Assembly: GCF_016056375.1 (NCBI RefSeq)
Contig: NZ_JAEDAE010000010.1
Location: forward strand, 116,333-180,332
Source: Hymenobacter negativus
GTDB lineage: Bacteria; Bacteroidota; Bacteroidia; Cytophagales; Hymenobacteraceae
Direction of reading: 5' to 3'
Length of the DNA: 64,000 bases
Positions 57,996 through 64,000 of the stretch are shown here, one piece after another. Under the pieces are notes generated by a model. It was not told the origin of the DNA and made no database searches. It was given only the letters and a program-made list of their open reading frames with translations. The position numbers and the translations under genes were made by a program. The stretch's first letter is position 1. Each line of letters opens with the position of its first letter.

Positions 57996-59693
57996 ATGAC
58001 CCCTCGCTACTCCCTTGCCCCCGCCCTGCTCGGCATGGCCGCCGCGCTGGCCCCCGCCGGTGGCACCCACGCGCAAGCCCCCACGCTGGTGGCCGTGAGC
58101 CCGGCCGCCAACGCGGTGGCCGCGCCCCGCACGGCCCCGCTGGTGGTCACGGCCAGCCAGCCGCTCACGGCGGCTTCGGCGGGCGCGCTTCGGGTATTCA
58201 GCGGCCAGCGCGGGGGGCTGCGCACCCGCCCGGCCACCCCGGCGCAAGCCACGGGTTCCACCCTGAGCTTTGCCCCCACCGCCTACCCTTACCTGCCGGG
58301 CGAGACGGTGCAGTACACCGTGACCACGGCCGCCGCCGGCAGCGGCGGGGCGCTGGCCCGGCCCCGCGTGGGCCAGTTCACCACGGCGGTGGGGGGCTCC
58401 GGGCGCGGCTACTTCCAGGCTGGCGCCGACCTGGTGGTGGGCAGCTCGACGTATGACGTGGGCCTGGCCGACGTGGACAACGACGGCGACCTCGACCTAC
58501 TGGTCGTCGATGCCAACAGCCGCAGCGTGCAAATTCGGCTGAACGACGGCTCGGGCAACTTCAGCGGCAGCCAAAGCGTGGCGGCCGGCTACAGCGCCTA
58601 CAGCGTGACCCCCGGCGACGTGGACGGCGACGGCGACCTCGACCTGCTCGTGGCCAACTTCGGCGGCAACTCGCTCAGCGTGTGCCTCAACAATGGCGGC
58701 GGCAACTTCAGCCCCGGCCAGCAGGTGCCCGTGCCCGCCGGCTCGCTGGGGGCGACCCTGGCCGACGTGGACGGCGACGGCGACCTCGACCTGCTGTCGT
58801 CGAGCCCGTACACGTCCACCGTGCACGTCCGGGTAAACAACGGCCAGGGCACCTTCACGGGCACGCAGGACGTGCCGGTGGGCGGCCAGAACAACGGCAT
58901 GGCCACCGGCGACGTGGACGGCGACGGCGACGTGGACTTTGCCGTGGCCAACAAGTTCAGCAACACCGTGAGCGTGCGCCTCAACGACGGCAGCGGCCTC
59001 TTTGGCGGCACGCAGGACGTGGCCGTGGGCACCCGCCCCAACAGCGTGGCCCTGGCCGATGTGGACAACGACGGCGACCTCGACTTACTGGCCACCACCG
59101 AATACGGCGGCACGAGCGTGCGCCTGAACAACGGCAGCGGCCTTTTCGGCGGCACCCAGAACGTGGCCCTGGCCGATGGGGGCTGGAAGATGGCCATGGC
59201 CGACGTGGACGCCGACGGCGACCTCGACCTGGTTGCCACCGGCAGCCGCTATCCCAACCTCGGCGCCATCAGCGTGCAGCTCAACGACGGCACGGGGGTG
59301 TTTTCGGGCCTCCGCACCCTGCCCTTTGGCAGCCTAGTCTACGGCGTGGCCGCCGGCGACCTGGACGGCGACGGCGACCTAGACCTGGTGACCGCCAACT
59401 ACGACAATGCCAGCACCGTGAGTGTGCGCTTCAATCAGGCGCAGCCGCTGGCCACCGCGGGTGCCGCCGCGTCCCTGCCGGCCCTCGCGGCTTTTCCAAA
59501 CCCGACCACCGGCCGCACCGCGCTGGCCCTGCCCCCCGCCGCCACCTCGGCCGAAGTGCTCGACGGACTGGGCCGCGTGCTACGCACGGTGCCCGCCCGG
59601 GCCGGCTCCGCCACCCTGGACGTGGCCGGCTTGGCCCCCGGCCTGTACCTGGTGCGCGCCGCCGGGCAGGTGGCCCGCCTGGTGGTGGAGTAG
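57996..59693 (+). CDS. T9SS-secreted FG-GAP/VCBS repeat protein (seven-bladed propeller)
   Basis: The product is 565 residues. The ATG at 57996 gives the signal MTPRYSLAPALLGMAAALAPAGGTHAQ; the upstream open frame overlaps the methylase relic and is rejected. Residues ~28-130 are an Ig-like domain (AVSPAANAVAAPRTAPLVVTA). Seven repeats of the form xxxDVDxDGDLDLLxxN follow from ~150 to 460 (GLADVDNDGDLDLL, TPGDVDGDGDLDLL and five more), each with a DxDxDG Ca2+-binding loop. Seven make a complete propeller. The C-terminal type A sorting domain is AFPNPTTGRTALALP ... GLYLVRAAG. It is probably extracellular; the ligand is unknown. Confidence 0.92.
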   Translation: MTPRYSLAPALLGMAAALAPAGGTHAQAPTLVAVSPAANAVAAPRTAPLVVTASQPLTAASAGALRVFSGQRGGLRTRPATPAQATGSTLSFAPTAYPYLPGETVQYTVTTAAAGSGGALARPRVGQFTTAVGGSGRGYFQAGADLVVGSSTYDVGLADVDNDGDLDLLVVDANSRSVQIRLNDGSGNFSGSQSVAAGYSAYSVTPGDVDGDGDLDLLVANFGGNSLSVCLNNGGGNFSPGQQVPVPAGSLGATLADVDGDGDLDLLSSSPYTSTVHVRVNNGQGTFTGTQDVPVGGQNNGMATGDVDGDGDVDFAVANKFSNTVSVRLNDGSGLFGGTQDVAVGTRPNSVALADVDNDGDLDLLATTEYGGTSVRLNNGSGLFGGTQNVALADGGWKMAMADVDADGDLDLVATGSRYPNLGAISVQLNDGTGVFSGLRTLPFGSLVYGVAAGDLDGDGDLDLVTANYDNASTVSVRFNQAQPLATAGAAASLPALAAFPNPTTGRTALALPPAATSAEVLDGLGRVLRTVPARAGSATLDVAGLAPGLYLVRAAGQVARLVVE

Positions 59694-59855
59694 CACGGCG
59701 TGGTGGTGACGGTGCTCGACGCGCTGGGCCGCCCGGTGGTTTCGGCCCGGGCCGACGCGGCCGGCACGGCGGCGCTGGCGCTGCCGACCGGCACTCCGGC
59801 GGGCGCGTGCGTGGTGTGCGCCGGCTCCCGCGCCGTGCGCCTCCCGGTGGAGTAG
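59694..59855 (+). pseudogene. In-frame relic of a second T9SS sorting-domain tail after the FG-GAP gene
   Basis: After the TAG at 59691 the same frame continues open to a TAG at 59853: VVVTVLDALGRPVVSARADA, then AGTAALALPTGTPAGACVVCAGSRAVRLPVE. This repeats the sorting-domain pattern just encoded (EVLDGLGRVLRTVPARAGSATLDVAGLAPGLYLV...). It has no ATG of its own. It is either a duplicated tail or the residue of a lost T9SS gene. Stop-codon readthrough would join it to the FG-GAP protein, but nothing supports that. Confidence 0.6.
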
Positions 59856-59986
59856 GCGCTGCTCAATTACGCATAAGGGCAGGCCAATGGCCTGCCCTTA
59901 TTTCGTCCGCCGGGCCGCCGCACCGCTAAACCGTAGCCGGGCCAACCCAACACGCCCGTAGCACGTTAGGCACTGCATTCCCTGCC

Positions 59987-60424
59987 ATGCCCGACTCCGT
60001 AATCTTCTCCCAGCCCTACGGCCGCGTCCTCGTAGATGCCGCCGTGCCGTGCGTCATCACGCAATGGCTCACCTTCGCCAACCGCGCCGATTTCATTGCC
60101 CTGCAGGAGGCGGCCCTGGTGTACTTTGAGGCGCACTCCACGCCTGCCGCACCCTGGGGCTGGGTGGGCGACATCCGCCGCATGGGGGCCATTCCGGCCG
60201 AGGTGCAGGAGTGGCTGTCCACTGAGTTCAACGCCCGGGCCGTGGCCGCCGGCCTGCGCGAAGTGAGCATCGTGGAAGCCGAAAACGTGTTTGGCCAGCT
60301 GGCCGCCCAGCGCTACGCCCATAATACCGCGCACGCCACCCCCGTCACCGGGCTGGCCACGGCTCTCTACCCCACCCTGGCCCGGGCCAAGAATGGGGCC
60401 CGGCGGGCCCTGGCCGCCCGCTAG
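59987..60424 (+). CDS. Small uncharacterised protein, possibly STAS/SpoIIAA-like
   Basis: The product is 145 residues, starting MPDSVIFSQPYGRVLVDAAVPCVITQWLTFANRADFI. There is no signal peptide, so it is cytoplasmic. The order of short strands and helices (VPCVITQWLTF, WGWVGDIRRMGAIPAEVQEWL, REVSIVEAENVFGQLAAQRYA) and the aspartate in GDIRRMG are compatible with a STAS/SpoIIAA-like fold, but this is a weak guess. Its TAG stop overlaps by complementary bases the end of the hydrolase relic on the other strand. Confidence 0.75.
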   Translation: MPDSVIFSQPYGRVLVDAAVPCVITQWLTFANRADFIALQEAALVYFEAHSTPAAPWGWVGDIRRMGAIPAEVQEWLSTEFNARAVAAGLREVSIVEAENVFGQLAAQRYAHNTAHATPVTGLATALYPTLARAKNGARRALAAR

Positions 60425-60576
60425 GCCCGCCCCCACGCCCGCCCCGGAAACGCCAGCGCCGCCGCGTTGCAGGCGGCGGAGTCTTCGCGCGGGGCGTAGT
60501 GCGACAGGCCGGGTAAGAGGCGCCCCTGTCCGTGCGGCCGGCCGCTGGCAATGAGCCGGGGGTGGGCGTCCTGGCT
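60421..60576 (-). pseudogene. C-terminal relic of an alpha/beta hydrolase
   Basis: On the minus strand, downstream of an in-frame TAA at 60577-60579, an open 51-codon stretch reads SQDAHPRLIASGRPHGQGRL, then LPGLSHYAPREDSAACNAAA and LAFPGRAWGRA. The pattern (xLPGLSHYxxxxDxxxxxAALAFL) is the catalytic-histidine end of many small alpha/beta hydrolases (family knowledge). No start or upstream body is present. It could be coincidence in this GC-rich DNA. Confidence 0.35.
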
Positions 60577-60686
60577 TTAAGTTTGGACTAGGCCAGGGCA
60601 GGCAGGCGGAGCAACAGCCGCCGCACGAAGGCCAACAGACGCGTCAACGGCAGGAAAGGACGGCTGGGGGGAGCCCCCTTGATACA

Positions 60687-60722
60687 CCAAACGGCCGCCG
60701 GATTGCCCCGGCGGCCGTTTGG
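60687..60722. terminator. 15-bp perfect hairpin
   Basis: Arms CCAAACGGCCGCCGG and CCGGCGGCCGTTTGG with a 6-base loop. It lacks a long T-run, so it could be a terminator or a structural repeat. It lies downstream of the M28 peptidase gene (minus strand). Confidence 0.55.
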
Positions 60723-60743
60723 AGTGCTGGTCTTGCTCCGGCT

Positions 60744-60817
60744 GTCATTCCGACTCAGGAGGAATCTGAACAAAGCCGCCAGACGGGCTTCCCAGATTCC
60801 TCCTGCGTCGGAATGAC
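60744..60817. repeat. Palindromic repeat, GTCATTCCGACTCAGG type
   Basis: 25-base arms at 60744-60768 and 60793-60817 pair with one mismatch around a 24-base spacer. It lies 11 bases from the stop of the M28 peptidase gene. Confidence 0.85.
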
Positions 60818-60827
60818 CATTCTTTAC

Positions 60828-61865
60828 TTAGTCCACGTACAGCGTTTGCAGCATCGTCTGGCCCACCGCCTTCATCGTGTTGCGGTCGATGATGGCCATG
60901 TTGTCGGTGGTGGCGTGGTGGTAGGCGGGGAAGTAGTCGGTGGGCGAGTTGTAGTGGTAGATATCAATGGTGGGGATGCCGGCCCGGTTGGTGTACACGT
61001 GGTCGTCGGTGATGCCGCCGGTGTCTTCGTAGCGGAAGTAGTCGGAGTAGCCCAGCTGCGAGGCCACGCCCCATATTTTATCGAGGGCGGCGCGGGCGTT
61101 GGTGCGCGACGTTTCTTCGCGGGTAAACTTGCCGTTTCTGGCGCCCACCATGTCGAGCAGCACGCCATACTCGGCCTTGTAGTTGGCGGGCAGCATATGA
61201 GTGGCCCAATACTGCGAGCCCAGGCACCACGAATCGGTGCCGCTGCCGGCCAGCTGGTCCTTGAGGTCGGCCTGGGTGGTGTCGTCGTGGCCCCAGTCCT
61301 CGGCATCGAAGAAAATGAAGTCGACGCCCACGTTGGGGGCCAGCTTCTCGGGCTGCTGCGAAAGCACGCGGGCCATTTCCAGGGCCACGGCCACGGCGCT
61401 GGCCCCGTCGGAGGCGCCGTCCATGGGGGCGTTTTTCTTCACCTTGTCGTTGTCGGCAAAGGGGCGGGTGTCCCAGTGGCCGAAGATGGCCACGCGCCGC
61501 GCCGCCTGCGGCTGGTACTGGGCAATGATGTTGCGGGCGTGGATGTTGGTGCCGTCAAACGTCATGGCCTCGAAGGGCTGCTCCATCACCTTCAGGCCGT
61601 AGCTTTTAAGCTTGGCCACCAGCCAGTCGCCGGTGGCGCGGTGCGCCTTGGAGTTGGGCACGCGCGGCCCGAATGCCACCTGCTTCGCCGTAAAAGCGTA
61701 GGCCGAATCGGCGTTGAAGACGGGGGCTTTGGGCAGCTTAGCCTCGGCCGGGGCGCTGGTGTCGGCGGTTTCGGTGGGCTTTTTATCGGGGCAGCCGGTG
61801 AGGAACAGGAGGCCGGCCAGGGCGGCCAGGGCGGCCAGGGGAAGGCAAAGGGTGCGGAAGTTCAT
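60828..61865 (-). CDS. M28-family metallopeptidase / glutaminyl-cyclase-like lipoprotein
   Basis: The product is 345 residues; the ATG at 61865 gives MNFRTLCLPLAALAALAGLLFLTGC with a lipobox, and the longer open frame is rejected. Zinc-ligand motifs of family M28 appear in order: RVAIFGHWDTRPFA (His), MDGASDGASAVAVALEMAR (Asp), IFFDAEDWGHDD (Glu/Asp), DHVYTNRAGIPTIDIYHY and YHHATTDNMAIID (His). It could be an aminopeptidase or a glutaminyl-peptide cyclotransferase; the Cys/Trp context (SWCLGSQYWATHML) favours the cyclase-like group. It is a periplasmic or surface lipoprotein. Confidence 0.92.
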   Translation of the reverse strand: MNFRTLCLPLAALAALAGLLFLTGCPDKKPTETADTSAPAEAKLPKAPVFNADSAYAFTAKQVAFGPRVPNSKAHRATGDWLVAKLKSYGLKVMEQPFEAMTFDGTNIHARNIIAQYQPQAARRVAIFGHWDTRPFADNDKVKKNAPMDGASDGASAVAVALEMARVLSQQPEKLAPNVGVDFIFFDAEDWGHDDTTQADLKDQLAGSGTDSWCLGSQYWATHMLPANYKAEYGVLLDMVGARNGKFTREETSRTNARAALDKIWGVASQLGYSDYFRYEDTGGITDDHVYTNRAGIPTIDIYHYNSPTDYFPAYHHATTDNMAIIDRNTMKAVGQTMLQTLYVD

Positions 61866-61873
61866 ATTCTTTA

Positions 61874-61980
61874 CTGTCATCCTGAGCGCAGCGAAGGACC
61901 TTATCGCGCCAGAAGGCATTTGATTACTTACTCAACTTGTTGCGAGCGTGATGAGGTCCTTCGCTGCGCTCAGGATGACA
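61874..61980. repeat. Palindromic repeat, CTGTCATCCTGAGCGCAGCG family, copy 2
   Basis: The left arm 61874-61905 is identical to the left arm at 50422-50453. The right arm (61950-61980) pairs with it with one G-U or mismatch. It fills most of the 127-bp gap between cysS and the M28 gene. Confidence 0.9.
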
Positions 61981-61992
61981 ATAGAAAGTTGG

Positions 61993-63534
61993 TTATTCCT
62001 CGCTATACGCCCACTCCACGCCGGCCTTGGTGTCTTTTATCACGATGCCCTGGCTTTTGAGGGCGGCCCGGATGGTGTCGACCTTGTCGTAAGCCTTCTC
62101 AGCCTTGGCCTCGGTGTAGAACTCCAGGGTGAGTTTGAGCAGCTCCTCGGCGTTGGCGCGGGGCTCGTCCTGCAAGCCCAGGATGTCGCTCACCACGGCG
62201 CGGTAGGCGTCCACGGCCTCCGTCAGGGCAGCCGAGGACACGGTGGCCATCGTGGCCGTGGTAGCGGCCAGCGTATTGAACTTGCGCAGCAGGTTGAACA
62301 GGCTGGCAATGGCGCGGGCGGTGTTCAGGTCGTCGTTCAGGCCCACGAACACGTCGGCCACCAGCTTGCGCAGCTCCGCGTCGCCGGCAGCGGTGTCCGG
62401 CTGGCGGCCTTCGGCCAGGGGCGCCACCGTGCGGTCGCGGATTACGTCCGACGAGAAGCTGTCGGCCGTGAGGCGGTCGAGCAGGCGCAGGCCGTTCATC
62501 AGCTTGCGGTAGCCTTTGCGGGCGGCTTGTAGGGCGTCGTCGCTCACGTCCACGGGCGAGCGGTAGTGGGCCTGCAGCAGGAAGAAGCGCACCACCATGG
62601 GCGAGTAGCCGAAGGCCAGCGGCCCGGTTGGCCCCTTGAACATGTCGCCGAGCAGCACGAAGTTGCCCAGGCTTTTGCTCATCTTGGTGCCGTTAACGGT
62701 TATCATGTTGTTGTGCACCCAGAAGCGGGCTTCGTCGGTGTGCGAATGGCTGCCCTGGCTCTGCGCAATTTCGCACTCGTGGTGCGGAAACATCAGGTCG
62801 AGGCCGCCGCCGTGGATGTCGGACAGGTCGCCGAGGTACTTGCGGCTCATGGCCGAGCACTCCAGGTGCCAGCCGGGGAAGCCTTCGCCCCAGGGCGAGG
62901 GCCAGCGCATGATGTGCTCGGGCGAAGCCTTCTTCCAGAGGGCGAAGTCCAGCGGGCTGCGCTTCTCGCTCTGGCCCTCCAGGCCGGCGCGGGAGTTGGC
63001 CATCTGGTCTTCGATGCTGCGGTTGGAGAGCTTGCCGTAGCGCTTGCCTTCCTCGTCGTACTTCGGCACGTCGAAATACACCGAGCCGTTGACTTCATAA
63101 GCCAAGCCGTTGCCGATGATTTCCTCAATCACCTGAATCTGCTCGATGATGTGGCCGCTGGCCTGGGGCTCGATGTCGGGCGGCAGGCAGCCCAGGCTCA
63201 GCATGTGCTGGCGGTAGCGGTTGGTGAAGTGCTGGGCCACCTGCATGGGCTCGATGCGGGCGGCGCGGGCGGCCTTCTCCATCTTGTCCTCGCCGGTGTC
63301 GGCGTCGCTTTCGAGGTGGCCCACGTCGGTGATGTTGCGCACGTAGCGCACCTGATACTGTAAGTGGCGCAGGTAGCGCGTGAGCACGTCGAACACCACG
63401 GGGCCGCGGGCATTGCCGAGGTGGGCTTCGCTATACACGGTGGGTCCGCACAAGTACACGCCCACCTGGGGCGGGTGCACGGGCTGGAATTCTTCTTTCT
63501 TGCGGGTAAGCGTGTTGTAGAGGCTAAGCGACAT
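61993..63534 (-). CDS. cysS: Cysteinyl-tRNA synthetase
   Basis: The product is 513 residues, starting MSLSLYNTLTRKKEEFQPVHPPQ. It is a class I synthetase: GVYLCGPTVYSEAHLGNARG (HIGH-like HLGN at residues 38-41; C29 is a Zn ligand), FPGWHLECSAMSRKYLG and MFPHHECEIAQSQ (Zn site and cysteine discrimination), and VNGTKMSKSLGNFV (KMSKS). It charges tRNA-Cys in the cytoplasm. The open frame extends upstream to MFCCGLPAG..., but a -7 box TACCTTTG lies in that extension only 4 bases before the chosen ATG, so the transcript probably starts at or very near the ATG. Confidence 0.97.
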   Translation of the reverse strand: MSLSLYNTLTRKKEEFQPVHPPQVGVYLCGPTVYSEAHLGNARGPVVFDVLTRYLRHLQYQVRYVRNITDVGHLESDADTGEDKMEKAARAARIEPMQVAQHFTNRYRQHMLSLGCLPPDIEPQASGHIIEQIQVIEEIIGNGLAYEVNGSVYFDVPKYDEEGKRYGKLSNRSIEDQMANSRAGLEGQSEKRSPLDFALWKKASPEHIMRWPSPWGEGFPGWHLECSAMSRKYLGDLSDIHGGGLDLMFPHHECEIAQSQGSHSHTDEARFWVHNNMITVNGTKMSKSLGNFVLLGDMFKGPTGPLAFGYSPMVVRFFLLQAHYRSPVDVSDDALQAARKGYRKLMNGLRLLDRLTADSFSSDVIRDRTVAPLAEGRQPDTAAGDAELRKLVADVFVGLNDDLNTARAIASLFNLLRKFNTLAATTATMATVSSAALTEAVDAYRAVVSDILGLQDEPRANAEELLKLTLEFYTEAKAEKAYDKVDTIRAALKSQGIVIKDTKAGVEWAYSEE

Positions 63535-63538
63535 GGTG

Positions 63539-63546
63539 CAAAGGTA
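63539..63546 (-). promoter_or_regulatory. -7 element TACCTTTG adjacent to cysS start
   Basis: A perfect TAnnTTTG on the minus strand, four bases before the ATG, predicting a leaderless or nearly leaderless mRNA. No TTG at -33. Confidence 0.5.
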
Positions 63547-63644
63547 GCGGGCCGGGCGACGTGCGCCGGCTGGCAGGCCACAACAAAACATTAGGGCCTT
63601 TTGCTCAATTCACCGGGATGTTTTCTGCAAAAGCTGTAGTTGCA

Positions 63645-63718
63645 GTAGGGGCGGGGCTTATCCCCGCCCGGTCGTTTAACGGCGCGAATGACCGAGCGGG
63701 GACAAGTCCCGCCCCTAC
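63645..63718. repeat. Palindromic repeat, GTAGGGGCGGG family
   Basis: 29-base arms at 63645-63673 and 63690-63718 pair with three mismatches. The right end (CCCCTAC) contributes the stop codon of the neighbouring nuclease-family gene. Confidence 0.88.
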
Positions 63719-64000
63719 CGCAGCCGGTACAGGGCTTCGACGGGGAAATGGTCGCTCCACTTGATTTCGCGATGCACCTTGCACGCCAGCACCTGCCACT
63801 GCTTGCTGGCAAATTGCTGGTCGATGCGCAGGCCGGGCAGCTTGCCATTATACGTGGCCCCAATGCCCAGGCCCACGGTGGCCCAGGCGTTCTGCAAGTG
63901 GTCGGCCAGCTGGTCGTAGACGTAGGAATAGGGCAGGTCGTTGGTGTCGCCGGCCAGCAGCACGGGGTAGGGCGAGCGGGCTACGCGGGCCAGCAGAGTG
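63715..64000 (-). CDS. Endonuclease/exonuclease/phosphatase-family protein, C-terminal part (cut by window edge)
   Basis: The frame enters from the right edge: TLLARVARSPYPVLLAGDTND, then LPYSYVYDQLADHLQNAWAT, GLGIGATYNG and SDHFPVEALYRLR. GDTND and SDHFPV are the EEP-family metal-binding and catalytic motifs, and ATYNGKLPGLRIDQQF fits the substrate-side strand with RID. The stop TAG (63717-63715) lies at the edge of a palindromic repeat, suggesting that the repeat inserted at, or created, the C-terminus. The N-terminal part is outside the window, so membership of the membrane-anchored subgroup cannot be judged. Confidence 0.88.
   Translation of the reverse strand, partial: TLLARVARSPYPVLLAGDTNDLPYSYVYDQLADHLQNAWATVGLGIGATYNGKLPGLRIDQQFASKQWQVLACKVHREIKWSDHFPVEALYRLR

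Noticed and set aside
63535..63591. Longer cysS start MFCCGLPAG as a possible Cys-rich leader
   Set aside because: The extension is in frame with cysS and lies upstream of the -7 box, so it is probably untranscribed; two Cys are not significant.
1..64000. CRISPR arrays, prophage, intact IS elements, rRNA or tRNA genes
   Set aside because: None seen. The 20-bp GYACAA array has no unique spacers or cas genes and is not a CRISPR.

Overview
The window reads as a chromosomal stretch of a GC-rich Bacteroidota, most likely Hymenobacter or a close relative (inference). The reasons are: TonB-dependent receptors with carboxypeptidase-regulatory-like N-termini, many proteins with type IX secretion (T9SS) C-terminal sorting domains, Bacteroidota-type promoters (-7 box TAnnTTTG), SusC/OMP_b-brl-type barrels, and paired DUF1800/DUF1501 genes. 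No rRNA, tRNA, CRISPR array, prophage or intact insertion sequence is visible.

Layout. 1-1.2 kb: edge fragment, thioredoxin-fold protein, small lipoprotein. 1.3-4.8 kb: vitamin B12 uptake unit on the minus strand (cobalamin riboswitch, BtuB-like receptor, BtuG-like beta-propeller lipoprotein). 4.9-11.1 kb: metal homeostasis block (outer-membrane barrel, TonB receptor, Nramp transporter with a 22-bp palindromic operator at its start codon, and a divergent CDF transporter). 11.2-24.8 kb: secreted T9SS proteins, including an 1858-residue adhesin-like protein with four ~837-bp internal repeats, plus GNAT, 3-methyladenine glycosylase and surface proteins. 25-26.6 kb: barrel protein and asd. 26.7-33.4 kb: lamin-tail-domain surface protein, then DUF1800-DUF1501 bracketed by two inverted composite palindromic elements. 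33.4-42.2 kb: barrel protein, hydrolase, LacI regulator divergent from a fused transaldolase/phosphoglucose isomerase, small lipoprotein, dxs. 42.4-50.3 kb: TonB-type receptor with a Gly/Pro-rich tail, flippase-like membrane protein, erythromycin-esterase fusion, lipoprotein, LysM protein.

50.4-55.3 kb is the methionine region and the most interesting part. A strong promoter leads into a SAM riboswitch, then a short ORF ending MRMCCCRPCCC with a hairpin on its stop codon, then a structured leader, metY, metX, five copies of GYACAA spaced exactly 20 bp apart, and hom. This suggests that one met transcription unit senses SAM by riboswitch and cysteine by translation of a Cys-rich leader peptide.

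55.3-64 kb: T9SS esterase, S66 peptidase, a decayed DNA-methylase tail, a 7-bladed FG-GAP protein followed by an in-frame relic of a second sorting domain, a small uncharacterised protein, an M28 peptidase, cysS and an edge-truncated endonuclease/exonuclease/phosphatase. Many intergenic gaps hold palindromic repeats of several families.

All functional calls come from reading the sequence and from family knowledge. No searches or folding programs were run.
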